Shown: positions 18,838 to 29,194 of the stretch, piece after piece
How the letters are laid out: each line of letters opens with the position of its first letter
Numbering within the stretch: position 1 is the first letter of the stretch
Source: CAZLLE01 sp964560425
GTDB taxonomy: Bacteria > Campylobacterota > Campylobacteria > Campylobacterales > QNZT01
NCBI GenBank assembly: GCA_964560425.1
Contig: CAZLLE010000011.1
Location: 25,876-89,875, forward strand
Reading direction: 5' to 3'
Length of the DNA: 64,000 nucleotides
Position numbers and translations under genes: made by a program
Notes under the pieces: model-generated
Told to the model about the DNA's origin: nothing
What the model saw: only the letters and a program-made list of their open reading frames with translations
Databases searched by the model: none

Positions 18838-21471
18838 TTATGAAGAGGCTAAAAGACCTTTTTTAGGGCCACTCTTGCCACAACAATTTTTATATTTTAG
18901 ACCACTTCCACATGGGCATGGCTCATTTCTTGCAATTTTTTTCTCAATCTCTATAGCAGGACTCTGGGCTTCACTAGAGCCACCATGCTTCTCTACTAGA
19001 TTTTCAGAAACACTCTCTTGCATCTCATTCATCATTTTTTCAAGAACAGCTTCTCTCTCTTTTTCATCTCGATCTTCTCTAAGTTGAATAATATGAAGAG
19101 TCTTAATACTCTCTGCTTTGATAAGTTGAATAAGCTCCATAAATAACTCATAACTCTCTCTCTTATACTCTGAAAGAGGATCTTTTTGATTATAACCTCT
19201 TAGACCAATTCCCGTTTTGAGGATATCCATCTGATAAAGATGATCTCTCCATGCATTATCCACAACTTGAAGATATACAACTCTCTCAATTTCATTTCTC
19301 TGTTTAGTATCAACTTGAGACATTTTTTGTTCATAATGTGAAGCAACAATACCAACAGTTTTTTTGGTAATCTGCTCCATATCCATATTTGCAAAAAATT
19401 CAGGCTTAAGAGAAATTTGTATCTCCTCTTTCAAAATAGTAACAAATCTATCTAAATCATACTCATCCTCAGAGATACCCTCATAGATATCTGCACGATT
19501 AAGTAGTTGAATAATATAATCTTCTCTATTACTTTTTACTTTTTTATCAATATTATACTCTGGATTTAAGAGATCAGCTCTATAACTATAGACAACTTTT
19601 CTCTGTTGATTTGCAACATCATCATACTCTAAAATATGTTTTCTAGACTCATAGTGAAGATTTTCTACTTTCTTCTGTGCATTTTCAACTGCCCTTGTAA
19701 CCATTCTTGATTCAATATGTTCACCCTCTTCAATACCAAGTCTCTCCATAATACCTTTGATTTTATCACTACCAAAAATACGAAGTAGACTATCTTCAAG
19801 ACTAAGATAAAATTGACTAGCTCCGGGATCACCCTGACGACCAGAACGACCTCTTAACTGATTATCAATCCGCCTACTCTCATGTCTCTCTGTACCAACT
19901 ATATATAATCCACCAAGCTCTTTAACCTCTTGATTGATCTTAATATCAACACCACGACCAGCCATGTTAGTAGCTACAGTAACAGCACCTTTAACACCAG
20001 CATTTTCAATAATTTTTGCCTCTTGTTCATGATGTTTTGCATTTAAAACTGAGTGAGGTATCTTCTCTTTTTTCATAATGGAGTGTAATAATTCACTCTT
20101 TTCAATAGAAGCAGTACCGACAAGTACAGGTTGACCCTTTTTTTGTAGCTCTTTGATCTTCTCTACAACAGCAATAAATTTTTCTCTTTCACTCTTATAG
20201 ATAAGATCATTCTTATCCTCTCTAATAACAGGTACATTTGTAGGAATTGATATAACATCCAATTTATAGATCTGTTCAAACTCTGTCGCTTCAGTTTGAG
20301 CAGTACCAGTCATTCCTGCCAAACCTTCATACATTCTAAAATAGTTTTGGAAAGTAATATCTGCTAAAGTTTGCGACTCTTCTTGAACAGTTACACCCTC
20401 TTTTGCCTCTAATGCTTGATGAAGACCTTCACTATATCTTCTACCCTCACTAAGTCTTCCTGTAAACTCATCAACAATGATAATTTCACCATTTTTGACA
20501 ACATAATCTACATCTTTCTCAAAAATATAGTTCGCTTTAAGGGCTTGATCCATATGATGAGACAAAATAGCATTCTCTAAATCATATAAATTACCTACAC
20601 CAAATGCCTTCTCAGCCTTTTCAACACCACTATCAGTAATAATAACTGATCTATTTTTTTCATCTACGACAAAATCACCACTACTTTGGTCAATCTCATT
20701 TTTCTCATTTTTCTTTTTTGCTTCTACTAAAGTTTTTGCAATTTTATCAGCTTGAATATAGTAATCTGATTTATTATTAGTAGGTCCAGAGATAATTAGA
20801 GGAGTTCTAGCTTCATCAATAAGAATAGAATCCACCTCATCCACGATAACATAATTGTGTGCTCTTTGAACCTTCTCATCTAAAGAGTACTTCATGTTAT
20901 CTCTAAGATAATCAAATCCAAACTCATTATTTGTTCCATAAGTGATATCTGCTGAATATTGTGCTTTTCTTTCACTATCATCATGGATATCATTGGTAAT
21001 TACACCAATGCTATATCCCAAAAATTCATAAATTTTACCCATATCTTTAGCATCTCTTTGTGCTAGATAATCATTTACTGTTACAAGGTGTACGCCATCA
21101 CCTGTCATTGCATTTAGTACGATAGGAAGTGAAGCAACAAGTGTTTTACCCTCACCTGTCTTCATCTCTGCAATTTTACCTTCATGAAGCACTAAACCAC
21201 CCACCATTTGAACATCATAATGACGAAGACCAAGTGTTCTCTTGCTTACCTCTCTAGTAATAGCAAAAGATTCAACCAAAACCTCATTTAAAGTTTTTTC
21301 ACCATTTTGAACCTGCTCTTTAAGTGCATTAAACTCCGCCTTAATCTCATAATCACTAAATTTTTCATATTTTGGCTCAAGCTTATTAATCACTTCTACC
21401 ATTTTGAGGTAAGTTTTTACAATCTTATCATTTTTAGTTCCGAAAATTTTTCTGGTAATAGAGGATATCAT
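18838..21471 (-). CDS. secA: Preprotein translocase ATPase SecA
   Basis: About 877 aa motor of Sec protein export. Visible are Walker A ([11 protein letters not shown]), DEAD-type [16 protein letters not shown], helicase motifs [11 protein letters not shown] and the C-terminal zinc/SecB-binding tail [18 protein letters not shown] take the ATG at 21471 ([15 protein letters not shown]), which aligns with the usual epsilonproteobacterial start and is 9 nt from AGAAGG; two ATGs 6 and 9 nt upstream sit on top of that ribosome site. First gene of a minus-strand run with the Lol permease and prepilins. Confidence 0.97.
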   Translation of the reverse strand: MISSITRKIFGTKNDKIVKTYLKMVEVINKLEPKYEKFSDYEIKAEFNALKEQVQNGEKTLNEVLVESFAITREVSKRTLGLRHYDVQMVGGLVLHEGKIAEMKTGEGKTLVASLPIVLNAMTGDGVHLVTVNDYLAQRDAKDMGKIYEFLGYSIGVITNDIHDDSERKAQYSADITYGTNNEFGFDYLRDNMKYSLDEKVQRAHNYVIVDEVDSILIDEARTPLIISGPTNNKSDYYIQADKIAKTLVEAKKKNEKNEIDQSSGDFVVDEKNRSVIITDSGVEKAEKAFGVGNLYDLENAILSHHMDQALKANYIFEKDVDYVVKNGEIIIVDEFTGRLSEGRRYSEGLHQALEAKEGVTVQEESQTLADITFQNYFRMYEGLAGMTGTAQTEATEFEQIYKLDVISIPTNVPVIREDKNDLIYKSEREKFIAVVEKIKELQKKGQPVLVGTASIEKSELLHSIMKKEKIPHSVLNAKHHEQEAKIIENAGVKGAVTVATNMAGRGVDIKINQEVKELGGLYIVGTERHESRRIDNQLRGRSGRQGDPGASQFYLSLEDSLLRIFGSDKIKGIMERLGIEEGEHIESRMVTRAVENAQKKVENLHYESRKHILEYDDVANQQRKVVYSYRADLLNPEYNIDKKVKSNREDYIIQLLNRADIYEGISEDEYDLDRFVTILKEEIQISLKPEFFANMDMEQITKKTVGIVASHYEQKMSQVDTKQRNEIERVVYLQVVDNAWRDHLYQMDILKTGIGLRGYNQKDPLSEYKRESYELFMELIQLIKAESIKTLHIIQLREDRDEKEREAVLEKMMNEMQESVSENLVEKHGGSSEAQSPAIEIEKKIARNEPCPCGSGLKYKNCCGKSGPKKGLLASS

Positions 21472-21615
21472 CCACATCATCCTTCTAAGTTATTTTGTTG
21501 ATTTTAACAAATATTTAATTTTGATTTGCTAAAGTTATGTAGTATAGTCTATATTGCTTACAATACTATAAAACAAGTTAAGAGCAAAAACTATTCCGTT
21601 AAATTAAGGAAACAA

Positions 21616-22146
21616 ATGAAGATAAAAAAACTACTCTCAACAGCCCTATTTTTGGCAATAAGCCTACAAGCAAATATATATAATTTAAGCTCTTTGGAAT
21701 CTAATTTTAGCCAAAGCATCACAAATGATCAAAATGCCAAAATTGTATATCATGGCAAAATGTATGCTAAAAGAGAGAATAATCAAGCACTTTGGAGATA
21801 TACATCACCAATTAATAAAGATATATATTACAAAGGTGGAAAACTTATTATTATTGAACCTGATTTAGAGCAGGTAATATATGCAAAGATGGATAAAATT
21901 CCAAATATTTTGACAATTTTAGATAATGCTGTGCAAATTGGAGAGAATCGTCTTCAAACTTCATTTAATAATATTAACTACAATATCACAATGAATGGTA
22001 ATAAAATTGATAAAATAGAGTATAAAGATGAGATGGAAAATAGAGTAAAGATTACATTTACAAATGAAAATGTAAATCATAAAATAAACAACAGTGTATT
22101 TAACTTTATCATACCTGAAGATTATGATATTTTAGAGCAAAATTAA
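21616..22146 (+). CDS. lolA: Outer-membrane lipoprotein carrier LolA
   Basis: 176 aa periplasmic chaperone that carries lipoproteins from LolCDE to the outer membrane. The ATG at 21616 follows AAGGA and starts a clear signal peptide (MKIKKLLSTALFLAISLQA); in-frame codons further upstream are not protein-like. The mature part shows LSSLESNFSQSI and QALWRYTSPINKDIYY, the hydrophobic LolA half-barrel pattern. Divergent from secA and the Lol permease, which places the lipoprotein-sorting genes together. Confidence 0.9.
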   Translation: MKIKKLLSTALFLAISLQANIYNLSSLESNFSQSITNDQNAKIVYHGKMYAKRENNQALWRYTSPINKDIYYKGGKLIIIEPDLEQVIYAKMDKIPNILTILDNAVQIGENRLQTSFNNINYNITMNGNKIDKIEYKDEMENRVKITFTNENVNHKINNSVFNFIIPEDYDILEQN

Positions 22147-22167
22147 ATAGTCAACAACGGAGGTTTT

Positions 22168-22764
22168 TTACCCTCCCCATGTACGAATTGGACCGACATC
22201 TACATGAACAAAATTTGACCTTGGATAATATCCAACACCACCTTTTCCAAGTCCAATAGCAATATCTCTAACTTTACGCAAAGAGACATTAGGAACAAAT
22301 ATATCTACTGCTTGTCCTTTGGTATGAAAACTATTTTTGGCAACACCACTATGAGTTCGTCTCAACATACTATTAGTCCTAGGTGTTCTATAACCAGAGA
22401 CAATATTAAACTGACTATCAACACCCAAATTTTGCTTAATCTCATATAGAAGATTTACAAGCTTCACATCTACCCTAGTAATCTCTCTTTGACGATAATC
22501 CGCAAAAGCCTTATTTATCTCAAAAAGACCACTTAACTTATAATAATTTCTCTCAAAAAATGGTGCATAAAAAGTTTTCCCAATATGAACATTGTATAAC
22601 TTTAAAACCTTCTTCTCTCCTGCACTAGCCAAAAGTTCACTTTGACTCATCATAGCAGCCCCTGCCAAAAATGTACTCTTTCTCAAAAAGCCTCTTCTTG
22701 AAATAGCCACACTCTTCGCATTAACAATAATATCTGTTTCCAAACTCAAACCTTCTTCTCCCAA
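22168..22764 (-). CDS. Tat-exported DUF882 / YcbK-like M15 peptidase-fold protein
   Basis: 198 aa. A twin-arginine signal ISRRGFLRKSTFLAGAAMM is followed by a DUF882 (peptidase M15A-like) domain with SGYRTPRTNSML, HTKGQAVDIF and FVHVDVGPIRTWGG, which supply the His/Asp zinc ligands. It probably acts on periplasmic peptidoglycan. No ATG is available: the listed start is a TTG, and a second TTG 7 codons later is better spaced from GAAGAAGG. The gene follows the L,D-transpeptidase gene, the same ycbB-ycbK adjacency as in E. coli. Confidence 0.88.
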   Translation of the reverse strand: MGEEGLSLETDIIVNAKSVAISRRGFLRKSTFLAGAAMMSQSELLASAGEKKVLKLYNVHIGKTFYAPFFERNYYKLSGLFEINKAFADYRQREITRVDVKLVNLLYEIKQNLGVDSQFNIVSGYRTPRTNSMLRRTHSGVAKNSFHTKGQAVDIFVPNVSLRKVRDIAIGLGKGGVGYYPRSNFVHVDVGPIRTWGG

Positions 22765-22867
22765 TTCACTAAAAAAATTAATAAATTAAATTCCAAGTTT
22801 TATAAATAACAGTAAATTTTAGCGGAGAAAAGTAAACGAATCAATCAAAAAGTAAATAAATATTATA

Positions 22868-24577
22868 TTAGTTCAGTATTTTGTATTGTAAAGCATCATA
22901 ACCATAAATATCGTTACGAAAAGAAACATTTCCATTCTCATCTGACCATGCAGTATAATAACGGATATAGACTGGTATTTTATCACTTAATGGAATTGAT
23001 TTGTTTTCAGCACTCTTTTGAATCTTCTTTATATTGGCATAATCTAAATCCGTAAAATTATTAGATAAAAGCTCAAGAAGTTTTTGAGGCTGGGCCAAAC
23101 GAATACAACCATGACTAAAAGCACGGATATTTCTCTTAAAATACTTTTTGCTTGGAGTATCATGCATATAAACGGCATGTCTATTTGGAAAAATAAATTT
23201 CACACTTCCAAGAGGATTTCCTTTCCCAGGTTCTCTTACAAAACTGTAAGGCAATTTACTATCTTCCGTATATGCATACCAATCAATATCAAAACTATCA
23301 ATCTCTTTTCTATCTTTTGACCAATCACTATACATCTTAAATTTTCTTGTAGATAGATAATCTGGATCATCTTGAAGTTTTGTAAGCATCTCTTTTAGTA
23401 CAATTGAGCTAGGAACTGTCCATGTAGGATTTACAACAAAATATGACATTTTAGATTGAAAAATAGGTGTTGGATTTTTTTTAGTACCAACTACAACACG
23501 CATTGATAATTCAGAATTTTCATTTCTTATAAAATTCATTCTAAAATCAGGGATATTAATAAGGATATAGTTATCACCAAAATTTTGACTCTCCCAACGA
23601 CTCCGTTCAAGATTCAATTTAATCTGTCTTAATCTAACTTCAACAGGAATATTTAGAGCATTTCGTGTTGATCTATTTAAGACACCAGAAGGTCTTAACC
23701 CTACTCTTTTTTGAAAATTTTTAATCGCATCAGAGACTTCTGGAGTTACTTTAATCAAAAATGGATCATATTGCAATAGATCTCCAGTTTTATAAAGTCT
23801 CTCAGTCAAAATAGGAACTCTATTACCATCAACTACACCAAGTTTAAGTGTTTTTCCATCAGGTATTTTTTGCCAACCGCCACTAGCTTCAATAGCTTGA
23901 TATTTAATATAGGCATTTTTAAGTTTTTGATAAATTTGATTATCAGGTTGAAGTGAATAGATAGCTTTTTTCATATCATTCATAGATACTGCTTTATCCA
24001 AAAATGAGATATAGTCCATCTTTTTTTTAGATGTTGTCCAAGTATAGTTAACCTCTTCAGCTTCAGACTTGTTTTTAAGCATTCTATTAAATTTATAATA
24101 ATCTAAAGAACCCTCTCTTACATCTTTTGATAGTGTAAAAAATAGATCTGTTAATAGAATATCCAATTTACCAATGGCTAGATTTTTATCTTTTTTTGTA
24201 AAAAGATTTCTATTTTTAATATCTGATAAAATTTCAGAAATTTCACTCTGATGATAACTGCGACTATCCAAACCAATTTTATAAGCATCATCAATAGCAT
24301 CAATCAAACCAAAAAGGTTACTATTAAGATCAAAATTACCAGTAATCCAATATGTTTCATAATCACGCTTTTTATAAAACTCTTTTACAAGAGATGGCGA
24401 ATAGAGGGAATCTACAGAGTACTTTCCGTAACTTTGTCCCGAGAGTATTCCTGCAAGATAGCTCTTTTTTAATACATTTGTAGACTGCATAGACTGAAAA
24501 TCATTCAGCCAATTTTTACTAGCTTCAGCCCCAAGAACACCAACGCATAAAAAAATAAAAAAGAGTGTTTTTTTCAT
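22868..24577 (-). CDS. Murein L,D-transpeptidase, YcbB/LdtD type
   Basis: 569 aa with a signal peptide (1-16). Forms 3-3 cross-links between meso-DAP residues in peptidoglycan. Order: scaffold region, peptidoglycan-binding domain (about 255-310; DAIKNFQKRVGLRPSG), then the YkuD catalytic domain (about 340-500) with the active-site motif FSHGCIRL (catalytic Cys) and upstream His in VYMHDTPSK. The large interrupted layout matches YcbB rather than small ErfK enzymes. Next gene is the DUF882 protein. Confidence 0.9.
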   Translation of the reverse strand: MKKTLFFIFLCVGVLGAEASKNWLNDFQSMQSTNVLKKSYLAGILSGQSYGKYSVDSLYSPSLVKEFYKKRDYETYWITGNFDLNSNLFGLIDAIDDAYKIGLDSRSYHQSEISEILSDIKNRNLFTKKDKNLAIGKLDILLTDLFFTLSKDVREGSLDYYKFNRMLKNKSEAEEVNYTWTTSKKKMDYISFLDKAVSMNDMKKAIYSLQPDNQIYQKLKNAYIKYQAIEASGGWQKIPDGKTLKLGVVDGNRVPILTERLYKTGDLLQYDPFLIKVTPEVSDAIKNFQKRVGLRPSGVLNRSTRNALNIPVEVRLRQIKLNLERSRWESQNFGDNYILINIPDFRMNFIRNENSELSMRVVVGTKKNPTPIFQSKMSYFVVNPTWTVPSSIVLKEMLTKLQDDPDYLSTRKFKMYSDWSKDRKEIDSFDIDWYAYTEDSKLPYSFVREPGKGNPLGSVKFIFPNRHAVYMHDTPSKKYFKRNIRAFSHGCIRLAQPQKLLELLSNNFTDLDYANIKKIQKSAENKSIPLSDKIPVYIRYYTAWSDENGNVSFRNDIYGYDALQYKILN

Positions 24578-24688
24578 AGTTATCCTAATTAAAAAAAATA
24601 ATGAATAGTATATATGGATTAAATTAAATTGTTAAAGTATATAATAATCTTTTTTGATATAAAAAAAGCTTAATTTTCACTATAAAAG

Positions 24689-24694
24689 TATAAT
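24689..24694 (+). promoter_or_regulatory. -10 element of pdxJ operon promoter
   Basis: TATAAT inside an AT-rich stretch, 34 nt before the pdxJ ATG; TTAAGGA serves as ribosome site. No convincing -35. Confidence 0.45.
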
Positions 24695-24727
24695 ATAAAA
24701 ATATAAAAATATTTTAAGGATATCAGA

Positions 24728-25510
24728 ATGTTACTTGGAGTTAATATAGACCACATAGCAGTACTAAGAGAAGCTAGAAAAATTAACGATCCTGATCCTC
24801 TAGATGCAATCTCTTTAGCCGCTAGAGCAGGTGCAAATCAGATCACTATTCATCTAAGAGAAGATCGAAGACATATCAATGATTATGATACAAAAAGAGT
24901 TATAGAGAACTCTCCCTTACCTGTAAATTTAGAGTGTTCAGTCAATCCAGACATTATTGAAATAGTAGCCGAGCTTAAACCTCATCGTGCAACTTTCGTA
25001 CCAGAAAAGAGAGAAGAGGTAACAACAGAAGGTGGAATAAGCTTTGATAATGCAAATTATGCAAACTTAGATAAAGCTATACATTTTCTCAAAGCAAGAG
25101 AGATAGAGACTTCACTATTTATTGATCCTACAATAGAAGCAATTCGTGCGGCTAAAGGTTTGGGTGTGGAGTGGGTAGAACTGCATACTGGTCTATATGC
25201 CAATATTCATGCAATGTTATATACTAATCTAAGATATACACCTCACTCAATAAAAGAGTTAGATTTGGAGAGAAGTAAACTTCAAAAAATGTTACAAAAT
25301 AGTATTCAAACATTGAGCCAAACAGCAGATGAAGCAGAAGATTATGGGCTAAAAGTAGCCGCGGGACATGGATTAAACTACCAAAATGTAGAAGCTATTG
25401 CCAAAATAGATAACATTAGAGAACTAAATATTGGTCAGAGCATTATCGCAAGAAGTGTTTTTAGTGGATTTGAAAAAGCACTTATAGAGATGATTGCCCT
25501 AATAAAATGA
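24728..25510 (+). CDS. pdxJ: Pyridoxine 5'-phosphate synthase
   Basis: 260 aa TIM-barrel enzyme that condenses 1-deoxyxylulose-5-phosphate with 3-amino-2-oxopropyl phosphate to give pyridoxine phosphate. Signatures: LGVNIDHIAVLREARK at the start, ITIHLREDRRHI, ATFVPEKREEVTTEGG and AAGHGLNYQNV. It overlaps pdxA by 4 nt (ATGA), and SerC further along the window supplies an earlier step of the same DXP-dependent vitamin B6 route. Confidence 0.97.
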   Translation: MLLGVNIDHIAVLREARKINDPDPLDAISLAARAGANQITIHLREDRRHINDYDTKRVIENSPLPVNLECSVNPDIIEIVAELKPHRATFVPEKREEVTTEGGISFDNANYANLDKAIHFLKAREIETSLFIDPTIEAIRAAKGLGVEWVELHTGLYANIHAMLYTNLRYTPHSIKELDLERSKLQKMLQNSIQTLSQTADEAEDYGLKVAAGHGLNYQNVEAIAKIDNIRELNIGQSIIARSVFSGFEKALIEMIALIK

Positions 25511-26439
25511 AAATAGCAATAAGTGTTGGCGATCTCAATGGCATAGGTATAGAGATTGCATTAAGAGCACATGAAGAGATTTCTAAACTTTGTACACCTA
25601 TATATGTAATTGATCAAGAGATGTTAAAACAGGCAGTAAAAATTTTGAATATAGAGATACCTCCAAATTTTAATACTCTGCCATGTCATGATATATTTCA
25701 AATCACTCCATCTTTGGCAACTAAAGAGAGTGGAACATATAGCTATAACTCATTTCTTAGAGCCGTAGAGTTGGCAAAAGAGGGAAAAGTTAATGCCATC
25801 TCAACACTACCCATAAATAAAGAGGCATGGAATAAAGCAGAAATACTACATAAAGGTCACACCGATACATTGACTGATATATTTAACCAAGAGGCAATCA
25901 TGATGATTGGTTGCCAAAAACTTTTTGTAGCACTATTTACTCATCATATTCCACTTAAAGATGTAGCTTCACGCATAAAGGCAGAACCTCTTAAAAATTT
26001 TATGCTCAATCTATATAAAGAGATCAAAGAGGAGAAGATAGGAGTATTAGGATTAAACCCTCATGCAGGAGATAATGGTGTCATAGGAGATGAAGAGATA
26101 GAGATTCAAAAAGCTATAAAAGAGGCAAATAAAGAGATAGGAAAAGAGATCTTCATAGGAACACTTGTACCTGACACAGCATTTACCCCCTCTATGAGAG
26201 AGGAGTTTCAATATTTTGTCTGTATGTATCATGACCAAGGACTTATAGCAGCCAAAGCCCTATATTTTGAAGAGGGGATAAATGTCTCTCTAAATCTTCC
26301 AATTATTCGTACCTCTGTAGATCATGGCACAGCTTATGATAAAGCATATAAAAATCAAAACCCATCTACCAAAAGCTATGTCAATTCGATAAAAGAGGCT
26401 ATACGACTAATAACAAAGAGAGCCGATGCAGAGTCATAA
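25507..26439 (+). CDS. pdxA: 4-hydroxythreonine-4-phosphate dehydrogenase
   Basis: 310 aa. Oxidises 4-phosphohydroxy-threonine with NAD(P) to the substrate used by PdxJ. Metal-binding histidines appear in HKGHTDTL, FTHHIPLKDV and MYHDQGLIAAKAL; substrate-binding STLPINKEAW and SLNLPIIRTSVDHGTAYD are typical. Translationally coupled to pdxJ, and its 3' end overlaps the next gene by 14 nt. Confidence 0.96.
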   Translation: MKIAISVGDLNGIGIEIALRAHEEISKLCTPIYVIDQEMLKQAVKILNIEIPPNFNTLPCHDIFQITPSLATKESGTYSYNSFLRAVELAKEGKVNAISTLPINKEAWNKAEILHKGHTDTLTDIFNQEAIMMIGCQKLFVALFTHHIPLKDVASRIKAEPLKNFMLNLYKEIKEEKIGVLGLNPHAGDNGVIGDEEIEIQKAIKEANKEIGKEIFIGTLVPDTAFTPSMREEFQYFVCMYHDQGLIAAKALYFEEGINVSLNLPIIRTSVDHGTAYDKAYKNQNPSTKSYVNSIKEAIRLITKRADAES

Positions 26440-27187
26440 AGAGGATAAAAATAGCCTAAATCCAGAACTAAATCCAAAATCAACAGATTTTAGTATGTTA
26501 GATTATCCTTGTGCATATATTCCGGGAAATAATGTAAGAATGAGCTATAAATATATCAAAAAAGCATCTAAACAATTTAACTCCGAAGTGATAAAAAGAG
26601 GATGGAGAAGGTTTGGAAACTACTACTTTCACCCTATATGCAATGGATGCAATGAGTGTAAAAGTATCCGTATAAATGTAAATAATTTCAGACACTCTTC
26701 ATCACAAAAGCGGACTATTAAAAGAAATATAGATACAAGAATAGTTGTCCAAAAACCGACACTAACACAATCACATGCTGATCTTTACAATAAATATCAC
26801 CAATTCAAAAGCCAAAAAGATGGCTGGAAACATAAAGATATTTCAATTTCAGAGTACAATGAAAATTTTGTTTCAGGAGCCCATAATTTTGGAAAAGAGG
26901 TTTTATATATCAGAGATGATAAATTAGTAGGAGTAGATCTAATAGATATTTTGGACGATGGCATTAGCTCTATATACTTTTTTTATGACCCAAATTATCA
27001 AAAAATTTCACTCGGTACTTTTTCTCTTCTGTATCAAATCAAACTAGCCAAAATATTAGACCTAGAGTGGATATATCTAGGATATTGGGTAGATGGTTGC
27101 AAAGCATTTGCATATAAACCAAACTTCAAACCAAATGAGTTTTTAGATGGTTTTCCCCCACTTGATCAAAAACCAAAGTGGGAATAG
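26426..27187 (+). CDS. bpt: Aspartate/glutamate leucyltransferase (Bpt)
   Basis: 253 aa, related to eukaryotic arginyl-tRNA-protein transferase. Adds leucine from Leu-tRNA to N-terminal Asp/Glu and so marks proteins for ClpS/ClpAP turnover (N-degron pathway). Features: LDYPCAYIPGN, the cysteine motif ICNGCNECKSIR, RGWRRFGNYYFHP, and a GNAT-like C-terminal half with IYFFYDPNYQKISLGTFSLL and YLGYWVDGCKAFAYK. Overlaps pdxA by 14 nt, so it belongs to the pdx operon. Converges with the ApbE gene, the stops 1 bp apart. Confidence 0.93.
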   Translation: MQSHKEDKNSLNPELNPKSTDFSMLDYPCAYIPGNNVRMSYKYIKKASKQFNSEVIKRGWRRFGNYYFHPICNGCNECKSIRINVNNFRHSSSQKRTIKRNIDTRIVVQKPTLTQSHADLYNKYHQFKSQKDGWKHKDISISEYNENFVSGAHNFGKEVLYIRDDKLVGVDLIDILDDGISSIYFFYDPNYQKISLGTFSLLYQIKLAKILDLEWIYLGYWVDGCKAFAYKPNFKPNEFLDGFPPLDQKPKWE

Positions 27188-27188
27188 A

Positions 27189-28010
27189 TCAAAGAATGAT
27201 AGTTTTATGCGATGTTTTCAAGTTTGGATTGACCATCAAAGAGGTTGAATAAACTCCACTTTCCACACATGAAGAGGAGATAACAGTTACAGATTGAGGA
27301 GCATCTTTCATACTATTTTTGGAAAAAATATGTGAATGAGTCTCATCTTCAATCTGATAAAATCTCTCATAAGATGCCGAGGTAGTAAGAGCTTCATCAC
27401 AAATATCTACAAATAGTTTTTTCTTCTCTCTATCTTCAGGATCAACAATCCCAACTCTAAATTTTTCTCCATTTGGTTTTTTACCAATAGCATAGATATC
27501 TCCACCAAAATTGATAAGAGCCGATCTAATTTTATATTTTTTGATGATAGAAACAGCTCTATCCACTGCATACTCTTTGACAAAACCACCCAAATCAATC
27601 TTGGTATAGGAGTTATCAAAATTAATTTTATCTCTTTTGATTGTAAAATGTTCACACCCTACAAAAGGCAATAGTTTATCTTTTTGAGTTTGTAAATTTT
27701 TTTTTGATAATTTTTGAGTATATAGAGGTTTGAAAGTTGCTACTGTAATATCAAATACTTTTTCTGTTTTTTTATAATATTGCTTGGCTCTTTGGAGTAG
27801 ATTTTTACTCTCACTATCCAAAATAGAGACCTCTCTACTATTGAGTAGAGATAAAAAAGAGTCATCTCTATAATAACTATATTTTTTCTCTAATCTCTTA
27901 GCCTCTTCAAGCACTAGCTTTGCTATAGCATCAACTTTTGGTTTGCTATTGTGATAAAGATGAAGCTCACATGGTGTACTCATAGCTTCAAATTTATATA
28001 TATAGTGCAT
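27189..28010 (-). CDS. ApbE-like FAD:protein FMN transferase of the DUF4266 cassette
   Basis: 273 aa. ApbE enzymes transfer FMN from FAD onto threonines of exported redox proteins. Recognisable: ATFKPLYTQKLS, KIDLGGFVKEYAVDRA, INFGGDIYAIG and TTSASYERF. It has neither lipobox nor evident signal peptide, unlike most ApbE. In the C-terminal Mg-binding motif, usually ADALAT, this protein reads SGVYST, so the metal-binding Asp appears lost; activity may be altered. Last gene of the DUF4266-DUF3570-ApbE unit, joined to DUF3570 by a 1-nt overlap (TAATG). Confidence 0.82.
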   Translation of the reverse strand: MHYIYKFEAMSTPCELHLYHNSKPKVDAIAKLVLEEAKRLEKKYSYYRDDSFLSLLNSREVSILDSESKNLLQRAKQYYKKTEKVFDITVATFKPLYTQKLSKKNLQTQKDKLLPFVGCEHFTIKRDKINFDNSYTKIDLGGFVKEYAVDRAVSIIKKYKIRSALINFGGDIYAIGKKPNGEKFRVGIVDPEDREKKKLFVDICDEALTTSASYERFYQIEDETHSHIFSKNSMKDAPQSVTVISSSCVESGVYSTSLMVNPNLKTSHKTIIL

Positions 28011-29194
28011 TAAAATTTATATTTTTGTCCAGCAATCATGAGCATTGCTGTTTTGCCATGCTCTTTATCATATAGAGCAAACATCAAATTTTGACTCAAT
28101 TTTTTACTAAGATGCTGAGTAACCCCTAGAGAGATTGAAGCAGATCGCACATCTCCAATTCGCCAATCACTAGAAGCATACTTCTCATCTGTAAAATAAT
28201 CTTTTTTTCCACTATAAAAATCTGCTTTGGATTGGGAGTGATAACGCAAAGAGCCATCAAAAGTCAATTTATCACTATATTTATAAAATATCTTACTCTC
28301 AACAGTATGAGCTGAGATATCCCAACTATCTCTATAATAACGGTAATTTCCATGCCATACAACATCTTCTCGCAATGCCTTTGCCAAAGATAATTTCACT
28401 CCATAACCATTTCTACTATCTGGTCTATTCTCATTTAAAATAATAGGATTAGTATAATAATCCCTCACTACATTCATATAAGGGTTACTCAATTCACCAG
28501 ATTCAAAATTTCCAAACAGAGAGATTTTACCAATTGTATTTTTATCAATATTTTGAGCATAAGTTATTTGTGTATCAAAAATCTTCTGATAAAAATTTTT
28601 ACTTCCACCACTTTTGGTATCACAATGAGTATTATTAATACACCACATATTTAGTTGAGCATATTGATATGAGGCTGAAAACTCCAAAGAGTTATTTTTA
28701 TATTTATCCAAGTAGTGCAAATATGAAAATGAAACTTCAGGAATTCTAAATTCATGCTCATTTGAAAAAGAGAATCCCATCGAAGCTTCATCTTTATCTA
28801 CAAACTCTTTTGTAATAGTAACTCCCCCAATATAACGAAGATCACGATAATCAACACTACCATGTCCTATATCCTCTTGTGCAAGATGAGAACCACGCCC
28901 ATAAGCACTAGGAGAGTGTGTACCATGGCTATATGGTGATGCCTCAGTTACAGAATCATAAGTTTTATCATAATATGTAGGCGATGCACCACTTACAATA
29001 TCAGTAAGCAAATTTGCATTTAGTGTATATCCACCACCTATACCCATATTCAATTCAATAGAAGGAGCAACAACCGTCGCCTCCTCTTCTGTTTCACTAT
29101 AGTGCATCACCTGAATATTAACATAATCCTCCGCACTTAAAGAAGATGAATAAAGAGCAATGATTGCCAAAAGGGAGAGTTTTTTTATCGACAT
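28010..29194 (-). CDS. DUF3570 outer-membrane beta-barrel protein
   Basis: About 394 aa. Signal peptide ends near SSLSAEDY; the mature part is strand-rich and ends MIAGQKYKF, with a terminal Phe typical of outer-membrane barrels. RYYRDSWDISAHTVES and YHSQSKADFYSG are DUF3570 signatures. A His/Ser/Gly-rich loop (about residues 85-110) could bind metal or lie at the surface. I start at ATG 29194; a TTG two codons upstream is weaker. It overlaps the DUF4266 gene by 10 nt. Biochemical role of DUF3570 is unknown. Confidence 0.85.
   Translation of the reverse strand: MSIKKLSLLAIIALYSSSLSAEDYVNIQVMHYSETEEEATVVAPSIELNMGIGGGYTLNANLLTDIVSGASPTYYDKTYDSVTEASPYSHGTHSPSAYGRGSHLAQEDIGHGSVDYRDLRYIGGVTITKEFVDKDEASMGFSFSNEHEFRIPEVSFSYLHYLDKYKNNSLEFSASYQYAQLNMWCINNTHCDTKSGGSKNFYQKIFDTQITYAQNIDKNTIGKISLFGNFESGELSNPYMNVVRDYYTNPIILNENRPDSRNGYGVKLSLAKALREDVVWHGNYRYYRDSWDISAHTVESKIFYKYSDKLTFDGSLRYHSQSKADFYSGKKDYFTDEKYASSDWRIGDVRSASISLGVTQHLSKKLSQNLMFALYDKEHGKTAMLMIAGQKYKF

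Noticed and set aside
22159..22176. GGAGG/CCTCC hairpin between lolA and the DUF882 gene
   Set aside because: Only 5 bp and it includes the WGG-stop codons of the DUF882 gene; too weak to call a terminator.
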